Assembly: GCA_030762895.1 (NCBI GenBank)
Contig: CM061069.1
Span: 85,445,548-85,509,547 of the forward strand
DNA length: 64,000 bases
Direction: 5' to 3'
Source: Sophora flavescens
Lineage: Eukaryota > Streptophyta > Magnoliopsida > Fabales > Fabaceae
This document shows positions 46,158 to 58,619 of this stretch, piece after piece. A model generated the notes under the pieces. The model did no database searches, was not told the DNA's origin, and saw nothing but the letters and a program-made list of their open reading frames with translations. Made by a program: the position numbers and the translations under genes. Within the stretch, counting starts at the first letter, position 1; every line of letters begins with the position of its first letter.

Positions 46158-46831
46158 ATCGTGATACAGCCATATCAGAGTTGTGCAGAGAGCTTTTTGT
46201 ACTTTGCTGAGTACAATTCCTTTTTCGTGTAAGGACCAGAGGTACTAGGGAATAAAGCACGTTGGAATCATTCTTTAACTGGTCTTTGGTTCTAATAACA
46301 GAGGTTAACGCTTGAGAGAGTAACTTCTGACTTTTCTTGATTCTGGTTCTTGAAATAAGATTCTAATAATTCTTATAGAATTCGTGTCCATAAAATAAGC
46401 GTGTCCATCTTGAAAATAACCGCGTCCATCTAGCCATTTAAGATTTTACATTCGGACGGTCCAGTAGACGAGCTCCATATGCCATGTCATCGGACGGAGC
46501 TTCTCATTAAGGACTTAGCAAGTCCAAAGACTTGTGTGGACGGGCGCTTCTGTCACTTTAGTGGACGAGCACTTCTATCACTTCAGTGGACGAGCGCTTC
46601 TGCTACTTTAGTGGACGAGTGCTTCTGTCACCTTAGTGGACGAGCGCTCCTCTGTCATTTTAGTGGACGAACACTTCTGTCACTTTAGTGGATGATGATT
46701 CTTACAGTTTTAATCTACATACTAGATAGACAGGTTAGCAACTAATATGAAGGTTAATTAAATCATTAACCAATGTTTAGTTCTCATCAAAAGTTAAGAA
46801 AATGCACATCAAATATTTTAGAGACTTAACA
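46158..46831 (-). repeat. 5' LTR of the Sirevirus element, upstream U3 part
   Basis: It continues the LTR interrupted at 28233, starting with the duplicated ATCGT and ending ACTTAACA. It contains about six 25-bp units at 46538-46690, one of them two bases longer, and is followed by the target duplication GATGT. Confidence 0.92.
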
Positions 46832-47600
46832 GATGTGTGGGCGTATACTTCTATATTAAAACCAGTGCATGTATAAATAACGAACAAGAGATTTCATAAA
46901 ATAATATGCTCAAGCCTGAAGCCAATATAATGAAATATTCTAGTATACGATGCAAGAAAAGTTAGCGTTGGACTGCATGTCTATTTCGTTAAGATTAGAA
47001 AGTTCATGAAAAGTTGTGTAGCAAAAAGCTTCAAATATTAAAAACTACATGTAAGAGTGAGCAACAAACAAATTGGGAAGTTAAAGAATCATCTCTTTTC
47101 GATGAAATAATCAATATTTCAATAAACTAAATATCACGAAGTTTTAGAATTTTTAAGCTTTTGTAGAAATTAAGGGAAAGAATAACAAGGTTGCTAACAA
47201 TCTTGAGGTCCCAATCAACCGGAGAAATGTTGTGTAAAATAAAAATTGAGAACTATAAATGTTTTAAAAACAATAAATAAAAATCTTTTCAACTCTTGTA
47301 ATTAAAGCATCAAAAAATTACGACGGAATAGGATCACATGGGTTTTTGTTTTTTATAAATAAAGCAAAGTATAAAGAGCAAAGATATGGATATTTTTACT
47401 TGGATGGTTCTCTAACACTTTGTTCATAAAGTTATTAAATATTCTTTGTTTCTCCTTTCTCATGTATGATAGACAGACACCTTCACTGTTCAAAGTGATA
47501 ATGAAAATCCCTAAAATTTTCATGCTTTGGACAACACACTAGCATGTACTACATCTTTAGTAGGGAGTAAAGATAATATGTAATTGAAGATAAAATTAGG
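46832..47600. other. AT-rich flank right of the copia element
   Basis: No gene recognised. The first bases after the element are the target duplication GATGT. Confidence 0.5.
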
Positions 47601-47730
47601 CATATTGATGATGATATCATGACCATCACGGACAATTGTTTTCTGGTTCAAGTTTTAGGCATTTGTGTCAATGGTTGTATGAAAAAACATGTGATACAAT
47701 TAATGGGTGACAACGAGTAAGATTTTCATC

Positions 47731-48016
47731 ATGACAACCTTGGAAATAAATACCTCAAACAAGAAGCAAAAAGTAGTTGACCATGATGGAAAAGATATCA
47801 TCAACAATATGCTTGGTTTTTTCCTCGGTTACTTACTATTTTTACTTCCAAACAAAGATGCACTACACAGATTAGTGTGGTCTAAAACATGGGAGTTTTT
47901 TAGATGTCTAGCACCAGTTTGAACATCGAAATGTCGATCTATCTTACACGATAAAAGGGAAAAAGCGAAGCTTTATTAACTTAACGAAGAAAGTGCTCAA
48001 AAACACTCCCAAGTAG
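47731..48016 (+). pseudogene. F-box protein N-terminal fragment, copy 2
   Basis: It is a close paralog of 9402-9686. It has the same start (MTTLEINTSNKKQKVV), the same length of 63 codons and the same TGA after LAPV (47920-47922). Differences include DHDGKDIINN for CHDGKDIISN. Beyond the TGA a one-base change shifts the frame within the KREKA region, before the TAG at 48014. About 48 bp upstream of its ATG are absent from copy 1. Homology to copy 1 runs from 47601 to about 48220. Confidence 0.72.
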
Positions 48017-48569
48017 AATATAAATATTTTACCTTTTATATAACCTTCACTTCATTTGGAAAGAAACAAAAACTCGTGAGATCTCCTTGCTATGTGGATT
48101 TCTTCATCCTCAACTTTAAGAGATAAAAAGTTTTGTGTTGATTATCTTTCAATCAATTTTAAAAGTTTTTCATTTTCCTTTGTCACAGCACTTTACCAGT
48201 TCATTTGTAATTGTATATCAAACATTATAAATGAATACAGGATATTGATATTAAAGATTTGGTGATATAATGTATATAGAGCAAGCACATATCTTCAAAC
48301 TAGGGTAAAGCATTTAAACCAATTAGTTGCTAACCATACCCGGCAAGGAAGCACAGTCACTTCAAAATGGTCGTCATGCTAGTGTATAATGTCATAATGT
48401 CACATTTTCTCACTTTCAATTATAGAACTTCTTACCACAATAATTAGAAGCTTGATATAATTTTATTGTATCTACAATAACCAACGCTAACTTCTGGAAT
48501 TATATCTCTAATTTAACTTAACCTTTGTCTTTTTAGGTTAATATCTTATACTAATTAGTTCTATTTGTT

Positions 48570-49138
48570 TTTTTTTTTGACTAAAAAAATATTCATTCAT
48601 TCAAATTGATAAAATACATCGAACAACACAAATCCAACATCGCTAAAAATCGAAAAGGATGAATCTACGAACAAACTCACAGCACCCAGGTTAATAGCAT
48701 AACACGGCAAAATCAAAATGCCTACAAAAGTGACAAAATCAAAGTCACCGGAATACCCATGTCTCTGGATCTGTAACATCGATGCCCAATTCTTGATCAA
48801 ATTTGTGATGGATCGAAGCAAATCTATCAATCTGAACCAAACGAACACCGCACCAAGACGAGAAATCAAACAAACAACGCACCAAGACGGGAAATCAAAC
48901 AACGCCTCACCAAGACGACGAACAACAATACCGCCGCCTACAGAAGACGAAAAACATGAAAAACACGAAGAAAAAAAAACCAGATCTATGTGGAAAAACC
49001 ACTTATTTAGATAAAATGGGAAAAAATGAAGTAAATGGGTGATTCCAAGCCAAAAAATGGCTCAAAACCACCTCCTTTAATGATGGCACGTGACTGTGTG
49101 TAGAGAGAAGGGAGAGAGTTTGAAGTTAGAAAGAGAAT
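48570..49138 (-). mobile_element. L1-like or processed retroposon with 21-bp target duplication
   Basis: A perfect 21-bp duplication, TACTAATTAGTTCTATTTGT plus T, flanks it at 48549-48569 and 49139-49159. The plus side begins with a T-run (the poly-A tail on minus). On minus the element starts with a CT-rich leader and includes a 101-codon frame without a recognised domain. A long perfect duplication plus an A-tail indicates target-primed reverse transcription. At 569 bp it lacks LINE endonuclease or RT. Confidence 0.82.
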
Positions 49139-49159
49139 TACTAATTAGTTCTATTTGTT

Positions 49160-51300
49160 GTACATACGTTAACCAGTTCGTACAAGTCAACTATAGTAAC
49201 CTTTAAATTAACTATGCCTGATAAGGTAACTACATATGGGTGATCGAAAAAGAAAATAATAACCAAGAACTATCAACAATCAGACTTGGATCAGGTTAAC
49301 TGCTTGTATATGATGCCCAACTCAACATATTTCCATTCTTATATGGACAATTAATTCAGAAAGAGAAACATATGAGTCTATGACCCAAATGAGCGGTAAC
49401 CCAGGTTAACCACTACACACTTTGATTACAGGTTACCACTTAATTTAAGTTTGAACTAACAGTGATGTGAAAATTATCAAATGCATCAGGCACAGCAACT
49501 ACTATGGAACCTAAATTTATAGTTAGACATGGTACTCATGAAATATTGTATATCTTGTGTATATAGCCAAATGTCACATCATACTCCCAATCCAACTTTT
49601 GGTCACAACATATACACATATCACCAAATGAGCCGGGATGTGTGCACACATTTTCCTTCAAAGATGCCACTGTAACAACTACAAAAAAAAAAAAAAAACC
49701 AAGTTACAATTCAAAATATGGTGCAGAAATAGAGCTGTTCAGAATAAGTTTAAGTGGAGTTCATAAAATAAAAAGGTTATGAGATGGGTAAAAGGAATCC
49801 GTTTGTACATGTATCTTTTATTTTTATTTTTTTGATAAACAACTAATATAGTTCTTTTGGTAAAATGGGAAAAATCAAGAGTTCAACTTCACGGTCAAGC
49901 TAATAACAGACAATAAGAAAAAATATTCTTCGGCCAAACCATGGGAAAATTTCAAAAGAGCTTTGCTATGTCAAACTTTAATTTCTCTAAAAAGCGAAGC
50001 TGTTCACAAATCCATTTTTAAAAGTTGCACTAGCACATGCAATTAGAAGGATCCTAGATTCTACAAATAAAATATAAATTACAAATAAAACAAAAACAAT
50101 CAAAATTACCTAAATTCCATTCCACGGCTCCGTCTGAGGTAGAAGTCTCAATTTCCTCAATTGTCTGAACTTTATGCCTTTTAATTCTGATTTAATTCAT
50201 AAATTAAAGTAGATCACAATGAGACTTAAACAAAACATAAAACGATATTTTTAGAAGAAAAATAATTTATCTAATTGAACAGATCTATCAAGTATCACCG
50301 CCATGGAATAAATGGAGTAACAGTGGAACAACTAAATCTCCACTGTAAGATTTCATAAAATCAACACCCTTAAACTTATCAAAAAAATAAAAAATTCAAT
50401 ACCCATAAAGTAACAAAATCGTTGCAGTCTGATCGTTCAGGACTTAACACCAAGAATGAATTGGATAAAAAGGATATTAGGTGGGATAAAATTTTGTTTT
50501 GACTAGCAAGGATTAAATGAAGCTGGAAAATAAAAGAAAGAATGGAGAGCGGAACTTCAACAAAATACAAAAAAAAAAAAAAAAGTACATAGTGGGTAAC
50601 TACTTGTAATATCTTAGATTCAGCTATGAATGACACAAGGGGAGCAAAATGGAACCTAAATAATATGAATTTGAATCGTCTCCAATTGTCCTTCCTCTCT
50701 AGCACCAAAAGCAAAGTCAGGAGGGGAGAGATAATAAAGAGGAAGGGGTAAATGAGGGAGAAAATGAGAGAAAAGAAGAGAGAGAAAGAGAGGCTAAAGA
50801 ATGGCCGGAGACAAAGTGACTGGAATATAGAGCTACTTGCTTCCTTCATCAAGTCCATTTTTTGGATGAGAGGAACAACGGCCGATGCCGGAGAGGATGA
50901 GACTTAGGGATTGAGTGAGTAAATTTATAGGGAAAACCTATTAGGGTTTGGAATGGAGACCAAATGGGTTTAGTAGCACATACATGGCTCACTCAATCTG
51001 GTCCAGTCCATTATAAAATGTATTTGAAGGGATTTTAGGATCCTTTTTTTTTATATATTAAAATTTGACTAAGTTATGCTTGAAGGTTGGAAGTTAAAAA
51101 AAGAATGTTATAGAATTAAAGTTTTGTTTAAAAATGGGATTGCTTAAAATGGAAAATGATTCATTTTTATTTAAATTGCTTTAATTTGATGTAGAAATCA
51201 AATTTTAGTTTGAAAATTATAAAAAAATAAAACGAATTTGAAATGATTTCGAAACTAAATTTTATGTTTGGAACACATTTAAAATAAAAGAAATTTATAC
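49160..51300. other. AT-rich noncoding region
   Basis: No gene recognised. A minus frame at 50379-50858 (MDLMKEASSSIFQSL, then mostly Leu/Phe/Ser) is low-complexity. Its first lines are CT-rich on minus and could be a leader of an unknown transcript. Words near its start (AGCTACTTGCTTCC) recur at about 51520. Confidence 0.35.
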
Positions 51301-51304
51301 TGAC

Positions 51305-51560
51305 ATTTTTTTGAAAGGCAAAGATGAATAATAAATTAATTGGGTACAAGGGATACCAAAACCGATACACAATACAATCAAAAACAACATAGACGCCTAA
51401 GAACATTCCTAACGAAAAATCAGCAGCAAAAAGACCAGGAAAGCAAAAATCCTGATACAAAAACACTTCAACAGCAATGCATGGGGAAGGGGAACAAAAT
51501 GGAACCCTACAAAATATAAAGCTACTTGCTTGCTTCAACAACGTTATTTCTTTCACATGT
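51305..51560 (-). repeat. Retroposon tail-like sequence
   Basis: After a T-run come AATAATAAATTAATTGGGTA and CAAGGGATACCAAAACC. Related words in the same order occur at 52285-52340 (TATTATTAAACCAGGTACAA, GGATACCCTAAAACC). Both look like 3' ends of minus-oriented LINE or SINE insertions. No target duplication was confirmed. Confidence 0.4.
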
Positions 51561-52284
51561 TGCAATTTACAAAGAATGAAAAAGGGTCAAAATGTATCTA
51601 CGGCGTGGTTAATTTCGAATATGGGGAACAAAAGCTCACAGGACTAATAGGTATATGTTTTGTTCGACATATATTTAGGGATTAAATTTCAAAGGATGAT
51701 CACTGTAAGCTAATTTTTAACGACATGGCCTATGGTTTAGGATAATTTAGTTTTAGCAATGCATATATACAACCTAATTGTTTTGATCCGCTCCGTCTTA
51801 ACCTTAATTAATTAATTAATACAGATTTTGGGTTAGCTCATTTATTAAACGGAATTAAGCTTGGAAGTTGAAAGTAACAAAAAAAGAGAATTAAGACTGT
51901 ATTTAGATTTTGGAATACTTTGAAAATGGAAATAGTTTGATTTGATTTGATTTAGTTTAAAAATCAGATTCTATGTCTGAAAATATTGGAATTGATTTCA
52001 AAATTAATTCTTATGTTTGGAACTGGTTAAAAATATGGAGAACTTACACCCACCTTATGTGAAGTTTGGTTTAATTAAACTTGAGAAAATCACTACACTA
52101 GCTTGGAAAAACTATTTTCTAGTTTCTAGTCTTGTTCAGAAAAGTCTTAAAGTCCACAATTCAACACTTTCTTCTGCTTAAGCTATTTTAAAAAACATCT
52201 ACACATGATTTTACAAGTAATATCTCAATGATATAGCATGCCATTGTTTTTTGTTCATGAGGTTTCATTGAATAAGAATTCATT

Positions 52285-52480
52285 TTTTTTAAGCCAAATG
52301 TATTATTAAACCAGGTACAAGGATACCCTAAAACCCATAAAAAAGAACCAATTAGTGTATGGACAAAGTCACAGGACCAACACCCACAAATCACCAAACT
52401 AGCCTAATTAACAAAACACACAAGATCTGAAAACCAGCAAAAAAATCCAAAAGAATCAGGACTACCAATCCAACACTAAG
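52285..52480 (-). repeat. Retroposon tail-like sequence, related to 51305
   Basis: TTTTTTTTAAGCCAAATGTA followed by words shared with 51305-51360. See that entry for the comparison. Confidence 0.4.
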
Positions 52481-53234
52481 TATATGTAATAAAGAAATCA
52501 AAGAAGCTGAAATTTGAGAGCTGTCTTTTTATAAACCAGCAAAAAACGACCAAAAACCTTGATCAGTATATGTTGTAGAGTCCGAAATATTAGTGTGTAA
52601 ATCTATAATTAGTGTGTAATAACCTATCTTGTAGAAAGTTGAAAATATTATTTGATAATAATGATTGTGAATTATATATCAAAATAGTGTATACGCGTGA
52701 AATTTAATATCATGCATAACTATCTTTTTAAAGTGACGAACTAAATATATTTCATTCTTCTAAAATTTGGGTACTGGACAATTCAATCTCGCTAGTTTAA
52801 TCATAAGCCAGCCAGATCACTAGGCAGTCTGGTTAAGCTACTTAACCTGATACTTTAAAATTCGAGTGAAGAATCGCCATGTCATTTCAACCAGTGCTGA
52901 TTTTCTTGCTCAACTCACTTAGGTTTTAATAAAAATGCTTTACGTTGCATGACTTGAGTTCTAACTCTAGTCCCCGTGAATAGTCACACTTTGTTGAACT
53001 ACTACACCACTGAAAAGGATAAGAGTTAGTTGCTATTGTTACACATCAATTAGGAAAATAACTGAGTCTGTTTTAGTGTGAGTGTTGTATAATATTTAAT
53101 GCGTATTTTCAAAATGCATGCAATGAGAATCATTTTCAATTTCATCTCTAATTCTGCCAAATATGTTTCTTCTCTTCCTCTATGATGCAGCGTACGTGAT
53201 GGAACGAACAATGATTCAACAACTTGTTGATTCA

Positions 53235-53354
53235 ATGAATACCCGATATTATCGCCTGCACGGGCTACCCACTTCCATTGTCTCTGACAGTGATACTCGT
53301 TTCCTCAGTCATTTTTGGCGGAGTCTATGGCGATCAGCTAACACAATGTCCCAT
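53235..53354 (+). pseudogene. Ty3/gypsy integrase core fragment
   Basis: A short frame reads YYRLHGLPTSIVSDSDTRF then LSHFWRSLW, matching the segment around the second catalytic Asp of gypsy integrases. Nothing else of pol is visible around it, so it is a scrap of a deleted element. Confidence 0.8.
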
Positions 53355-53471
53355 TAAAGAACAACCTAATTAACTAAACCTTAATCATGATGTAAACGTT
53401 AAGCGCACATACAGAAACAGCGAAGATATAAAAACTTTAAATATAAAGAGCAGAAACATGGACACCACACA

Positions 53472-53490
53472 CCACACACACACACACACA
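53472..53490 (+). repeat. (CA)n microsatellite
   Basis: About nine CA units following ACCACACAC. Confidence 0.9.
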
Positions 53491-53699
53491 TTTACAAACA
53501 TAAGGTCCTGGTACATTGTAGAGGGTACCCCATCAGTAGGGTCCCGATTATACAACCCATCACTCTGATAACTAAAAGAAAATACATATGAAAGTCTGAA
53601 AAGAGAAAACACCTCACATCACTCCACACCAACCCAGCCCCACTCAAAATGTACATAAAAAATGGGATCACCACACATAACCTATGTACAAAATACGCA

Positions 53700-55850
53700 A
53701 TGGCCTCCACGAACTCTAGCGTGGAAGACTAGAGCTACCCTGACTCTCCCCACGCGTACGTCTGTACACCTGATGTCGTGGTCTCGATGGTGGTGCTGAT
53801 GCTGTCGCCTCACTGCTACCAGACATAATCACGCGACGACGACGCTGGAACTATCGTCGGTAATGAGCACTATGACGAGCATCGTCCCGGGGAATCATTG
53901 TAACTGGACCGATGACCTCTGAGCCCCGAGCTGCCCAAGGATGTGGCTGTGGTCTGGGCGGCGGATGCCAAAACACTGGAAGGAAGGGTCTATCCAAGGC
54001 GAAACGTCCCTACGAAACCAAAGTGAGGTCCCTCTCCGAAACTCACGTATGTAGAAATTGGACTTGTATATACATCTAAGAAGGTGGCTGGGTCCACTCT
54101 CCACCCTCTATCATTGTGAAACTCTAACTCAAGGGTTCCCATTAGTGGACACTCTACAGGTCCTGTCATCCATGGGTGATCCAAGTGTGGCATCTCGATC
54201 AACTGGGTCTGCTTCGTGAACCAAGAACAAGCATACACAGAAAGGGGTAGGGAGATAAGAAACTAACTATCATCATAGAAGGAAAATGGTACATGGCATA
54301 GATACAATAATGGCACAAAGACATGCATCACAGAATAAGCACATATAAATAACAATCATCCTCGAGACATGTTATCATCCTCTACCCTTCGTGCTCATGC
54401 AACTGAATCTGTATGCTGACGTGGCCACCACACAATCCTGTCATACATCCCTCGTCTGATTAGGGATATTAGTCAGTCGACCAAGCAGCACGTCCATGAA
54501 CCTCGGTGCACACCCCAGTTCCATCTAGGGTGCTCATTCTGAGAATGAAACTAATTCCCCATCCCTGGTGGAGAATAGTCGCACAGCACAATAATCACAT
54601 TCTTACCCTTGCAGGGTACACGAAGCAGCTCGACAAGGACTACGAGAGTATCACGGTAGTCCTCATCCTCAGTGTGAGGGCACTCACCCGTGACATTCGG
54701 TATCCGTAGTCGGATACTCTGACCTCGTGTGTTCCACCCACACGACTGTGATCAAAACAATGCATCTATATGAGTCTCACTGACTCGTATCGGGTCATAA
54801 CCTAGTGCCTCAACCTTCCATCACCATCTCATATCATATCTCAGATCACATCATATGGCTCATCGCATATAAAATAATATTTTATTAGGCTAGGGACCTC
54901 TTAGTGATATAATTCACACTCTCCCCAACATGCATCTCTCCAAAACAGTACATATCGTTGCCTAGATGCCTACAATCACAATTATAGCATGTTATCACCT
55001 CGAGCATGTTATCACATATTAAAGTAATATTAAAATAATCATGTAATCACAATTAGCCAAATAATATATATTAAGCATGTTCACAAAAACAACACACCGC
55101 AAGCAGCTCAACAGGTAAAATCATGCAACCTCAATATCCACAAAATCAACATAACGGCAATAAACCTACAATCTCCATAACATCATTGGTACCAAGGAGT
55201 AGTCGCCAATGTGATATTGATATTGTTGATTATACGCTCACCAGTAAGGTTTAAGTCACCCTAGGCCATTATCATAAATATACTACTTAGCCATTTCCGA
55301 CGATAGGTGGCTTCTTTCTCCCACCTGAGGTACATGTAGCTAGCTCTGTGACCACGATACGAGACTCCCCCTTATCACACTCTTACTGCCACGCACGGTT
55401 CCAACACCCCAGGTGCTTCGAAAATTCACCTGAACACATAGATATGAAGCACATGTCACAGGTAACCATAACCAGAAAACATAACTTGAAACCGATAACC
55501 GAGTAAGGATAAAACCTCAATATCGTCAGGCTTACCTTAGCCTAAGCAAGAAAAGAAAGGTAGGGTTAGGAAGTAGACGTCACCACGAACTCGTTGGTGT
55601 ATTCAAAATTTAGATAGGACGAACGTATTGATCGAACCAAGCTCCGGAATATTTTATTTTATCTCTAACACTCCTTCTCTCTATCTTTCTCTTTCGTTTG
55701 GGGGGTCAATGGGTGAAAGTCTCAGACTTTCACCTTTCGGCCCTTTTATTTTTCTCTATTCAGTTGCCAACACTCGAGCGTGGGAGTACGCAACGTTCAA
55801 GCGCTCGAGCACCATTGGCTCAACACTCAAGCGTTGACTGTAACATCCGT
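53700..55850 (-). other. Probable decayed LTR-retrotransposon sequence, minus orientation
   Basis: No intact gene. A minus frame at 54238-53990 (HLDHPWMTGPVECPLMG, SPISTYVSFGEGPHFGF) has no recognised family. Segments at 55700-55845 contain CACTCGAGCGTG, CAAGCGCTCGAGC and CACTCAAGCGTT, palindromic words like those in the LTR-like sequence that starts at 55851, which suggests a related LTR in opposite orientation. Confidence 0.35.
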
Positions 55851-58000
55851 ACTTTTACTGCATTAGTTATACGTTGAGTGACCATGTTTAAGACCTTGAT
55901 GGAGTGTTTAACATGTATATCTAGGTATAGAAATCGTAGCATGGAAAGTACGCGATCAAACGACGTCGGGACAAGCTGAAAAAGAAACTAGGGTTTCTGT
56001 CCAGCATAACACGCTCAAGCGTGGCTATACTGGCGCTTGAGCACAGGCACGCTCAAGCGTGGTCTATTTCACGCTCAAGTGTGAGGGTTAAGCAGACAAG
56101 TGCTGTGCGTTGACTCCACGTGGCCCGATGGGATCGGTTGCATGGGGCGGTGGAAATGCTGACTTCACACTGAAGAAAGCACCACGCTCAAGTGTGGGCA
56201 TGCTCAAGCGTGACCCTTCCCACGCTCGAGCGTGGACAGACAGAATGGCAAAAAAAAGGACGTAAATGAACCATGGTTCGCTTTCACCCTTCGTTTAAAA
56301 CAGGTAGAGAGAGTAAGAGAGAGAAGGAGAAGGCAATTAGAGAGAGAAAGCTTCAGGCTCGGATTCCGACTCGATCAATCGTCCTATCTCAATTCCGACT
56401 ACTCCATTGTGATCATGGCAATGATATCTTATAAACCCTAGCTTTCTTTTCTCTTCTAAGCTAAATTAATCTGCATTATGCCGAAATGTCGTCGGTGACG
56501 GTATTGAGTTTACCTTTCAATTCGTTTATCGGTTTTCAATTCGGTCTTCAGATTAGGGTTACCTGTAACGTATGCTTCACAATGGTGTATTCAGGTGAAT
56601 TTTCAGAGGCCTGGAGACCCTTGTTCCTTGCGTGGCAGCAGCTAGGGGAATTGGAGAGGGCTCGTTTCGTTGCTTCTAGACTAGCTTACAACTTCTCAGG
56701 TGGGAGAAAGGAACTCTCTAACGTCGGAAATGGCTAAGTAACATTTTATTCAATAATGGCATAAGACCACCTAAACCCTACTAGTAGGTGAATAATTGAC
56801 AATATCAATATCATAGTGACTACTTGGTGTTACCAGAGATGATATGGAGATTGTAGATTTATCGCCGTTAGATTAAATTTATGATATTCGCAACCAGATT
56901 GCTTTCGGGGTTTGATCTTCATACCAGGTATAGGGAGAATGGCTAGTGTGAATTTGTAGGCTATGGGATAATGTAAGATGAAGGGTTAACCCTTGACCCT
57001 GGTGTTTGATTAAATGCATATATGACTGTTTGTATGATAACATGTTTATATGCCTCTATGTCTATTTGTTATATGATGTTAATTGTTGTGATGATAATAT
57101 TTGCATGACTGTTATTAATTGATTTATGTTGGTATAAATGTTATTGTTATTGAATGTTGTCTATTATGAAAATTTTGAATATTGATGCCATGTTGTAATG
57201 AGTTATAATGGTTATTGGTTATGGTTTGATGTTGTGCTCTTAATGAGTGTTGATTGTTGAGGATGTTAATGCCAACAATGATGTTAAGACGTTAAAATGC
57301 GTTAATGAAAATAATGAGAATTAAGGGATGTTTTCCCAGTTGTTCATAAGACATGAACAAAGTGTGAGAGGTAAGGTTATGTTCATAGGGCTTAGTTAAA
57401 GACCCTAGGATTGATAGCGAGTGTTCTAGGGACATTAATAACGAAGCTATGATTAAAGGATTAATTCCCCATTATGATAAGACATGAATATTAATGAATA
57501 ACAGTTAAGATTAATGAATTTGATGATCAATGGATTAATAAAAGGAAGTAGGTTGAATCTACAAACTATCCCAAGGATTTAGGAAAGGGTTTCTGAACCT
57601 TTCTGCCCAGATTAGTACGGCCACTATACCAGCTTGATTTTAATTATGCTGTTCAACCGGTTAAAATATAATTAATTATATTTTAATTTGAGAGTTATAA
57701 AGTGTTTTTGATGAAAATAAAATCATATTCATAGTCTACTTTATGGTAGAGGGTTACGGTAAAATTTTCGGTTGAAAATTCAGACGAAAGCCGGTCTACA
57801 TTTTCACTGTCGGTATAAGTTTACTGAGCAAAAAACCTAATTTTGAACCGTGAATGAAACGGTTAGTGTTTTTGTGATGTTTGGTATGATATTGGAAATT
57901 TTCGAAAATTCGAGTTCAGAAATAAAATAAAATATTTATTCAGGCGAAAAACGTCGGAAGAATTACGATCGAAAAATACAACCGGGTACGAAATGGAGCA
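55851..58000 (+). repeat. LTR-like sequence starting TGTAACATCC
   Basis: TGTAACATCC is a common start of plant Ty3/gypsy LTRs. The sequence after it has no gene. A segment at 56690-56900 (CACCTAAACCCTACTAGTAG, GATTGTAGATTTATCG) recurs in altered form at 59600-59710, so two related LTR-type sequences are present. The right boundary is not resolved. Confidence 0.45.
56010..56234 (+). repeat. Array of CACGCTCAAGCGTG palindromes
   Basis: Copies at 56010, 56048, 56070, 56183, 56199 and 56221 read CACGCTCAAGCGTG with few changes. The last, CACGCTCGAGCGTG, is a perfect 14-bp palindrome. Arms are 6 bp with a 2-bp centre. Confidence 0.85.
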
Positions 58001-58220
58001 GATTAGGGAGCACAAAAGAAGAGAAGTGACTTGCTGGGACTTGATGGAAATGGGTTATGACACACTCCAAAAGTGTAATCATCACACTTTTCAAATTATA
58101 TCATATTATATTCTAAAAACCTATTTTCTCTCTCTTCTCAAACCAAACAAGGCACAAGGTCAAAACTTGCTCTCCAAGCTCATTCCTCTCTCCTCAATTT
58201 CGTGCCACACTCTCTCTTCT

Positions 58221-58230
58221 CTATATATAC
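58221..58230 (+). promoter_or_regulatory. Candidate LTR TATA box
   Basis: CTATATATAC sits in a CT-rich context followed by ACTCC and a pyrimidine-rich stretch, as in plant LTR promoters. The LTR borders around it are unclear. Confidence 0.45.
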
Positions 58231-58619
58231 TCCTCTCATTTTCACTTCATTACTTTATTTCTCCAAAACTCCATTAAAACGTCATCCACTTCCTTTTCTT
58301 TTAAAAGTTCAAGCCCTTAATGCTTTAGTTTTTATTCATCTTTTCTACTTGAGTTCTTCATTAAAGTTCTTCCTTATACTAAGGGTAATGCTCTCATATG
58401 AATCTTGTTGCAAGTTTCATGTTTTACTTCTTAGTTTGCTTTATGTGTTCTTTATATGCTTTAAACTTCTAAAATTTCTCTAAAATGGTAGAAAAATCCT
58501 TTTGAGTTGAAACCACTTTGTATAGTCTAGTATTAACTTATATTTTCACATACTAAGAGGTTGTGTAAAACAAAAATCTCTACCTATCTCTTCCTATGAA
58601 GCTCGAAGCTATGCATATG

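Larger units (their letters stand above)
10647..46831 (-). mobile_element. Sirevirus-type Ty1/copia retrotransposon, nested host of two insertions
   Basis: The LTRs are at 10647-12172 (3' LTR) and 27389-28233 plus 46158-46831 (5' LTR, split). Both read TGAAATAGACAAC to ACTTAACA on the plus strand. Outer flanks are AATGT and GATGT, a 5-bp duplication with one change. Order on the minus strand is 5' LTR, iMet-type PBS, gag, protease, integrase, RT, RNase H, a long extra ORF, polypurine tract, 3' LTR. The integrase-before-RT order defines copia. The two gag zinc knuckles and the extra ORF after RNase H point to the Sirevirus (SIRE/Maximus) lineage. Subtracting the two nested elements leaves about 11 kb. 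The LTRs differ at several percent of positions by eye, so it is not recent. Confidence 0.93.

Noticed and set aside
50379..50858. 159-codon minus-strand frame with hydrophobic stretches
   Set aside because: Low-complexity Leu/Phe/Ser/Ile translation of CT-rich DNA, no motif and no splice-supported continuation.
53895..54238. Minus frames possibly encoding a retroelement gag
   Set aside because: No zinc knuckle, protease or other retroelement motif; kept only as noncoding, probably LTR-derived sequence.
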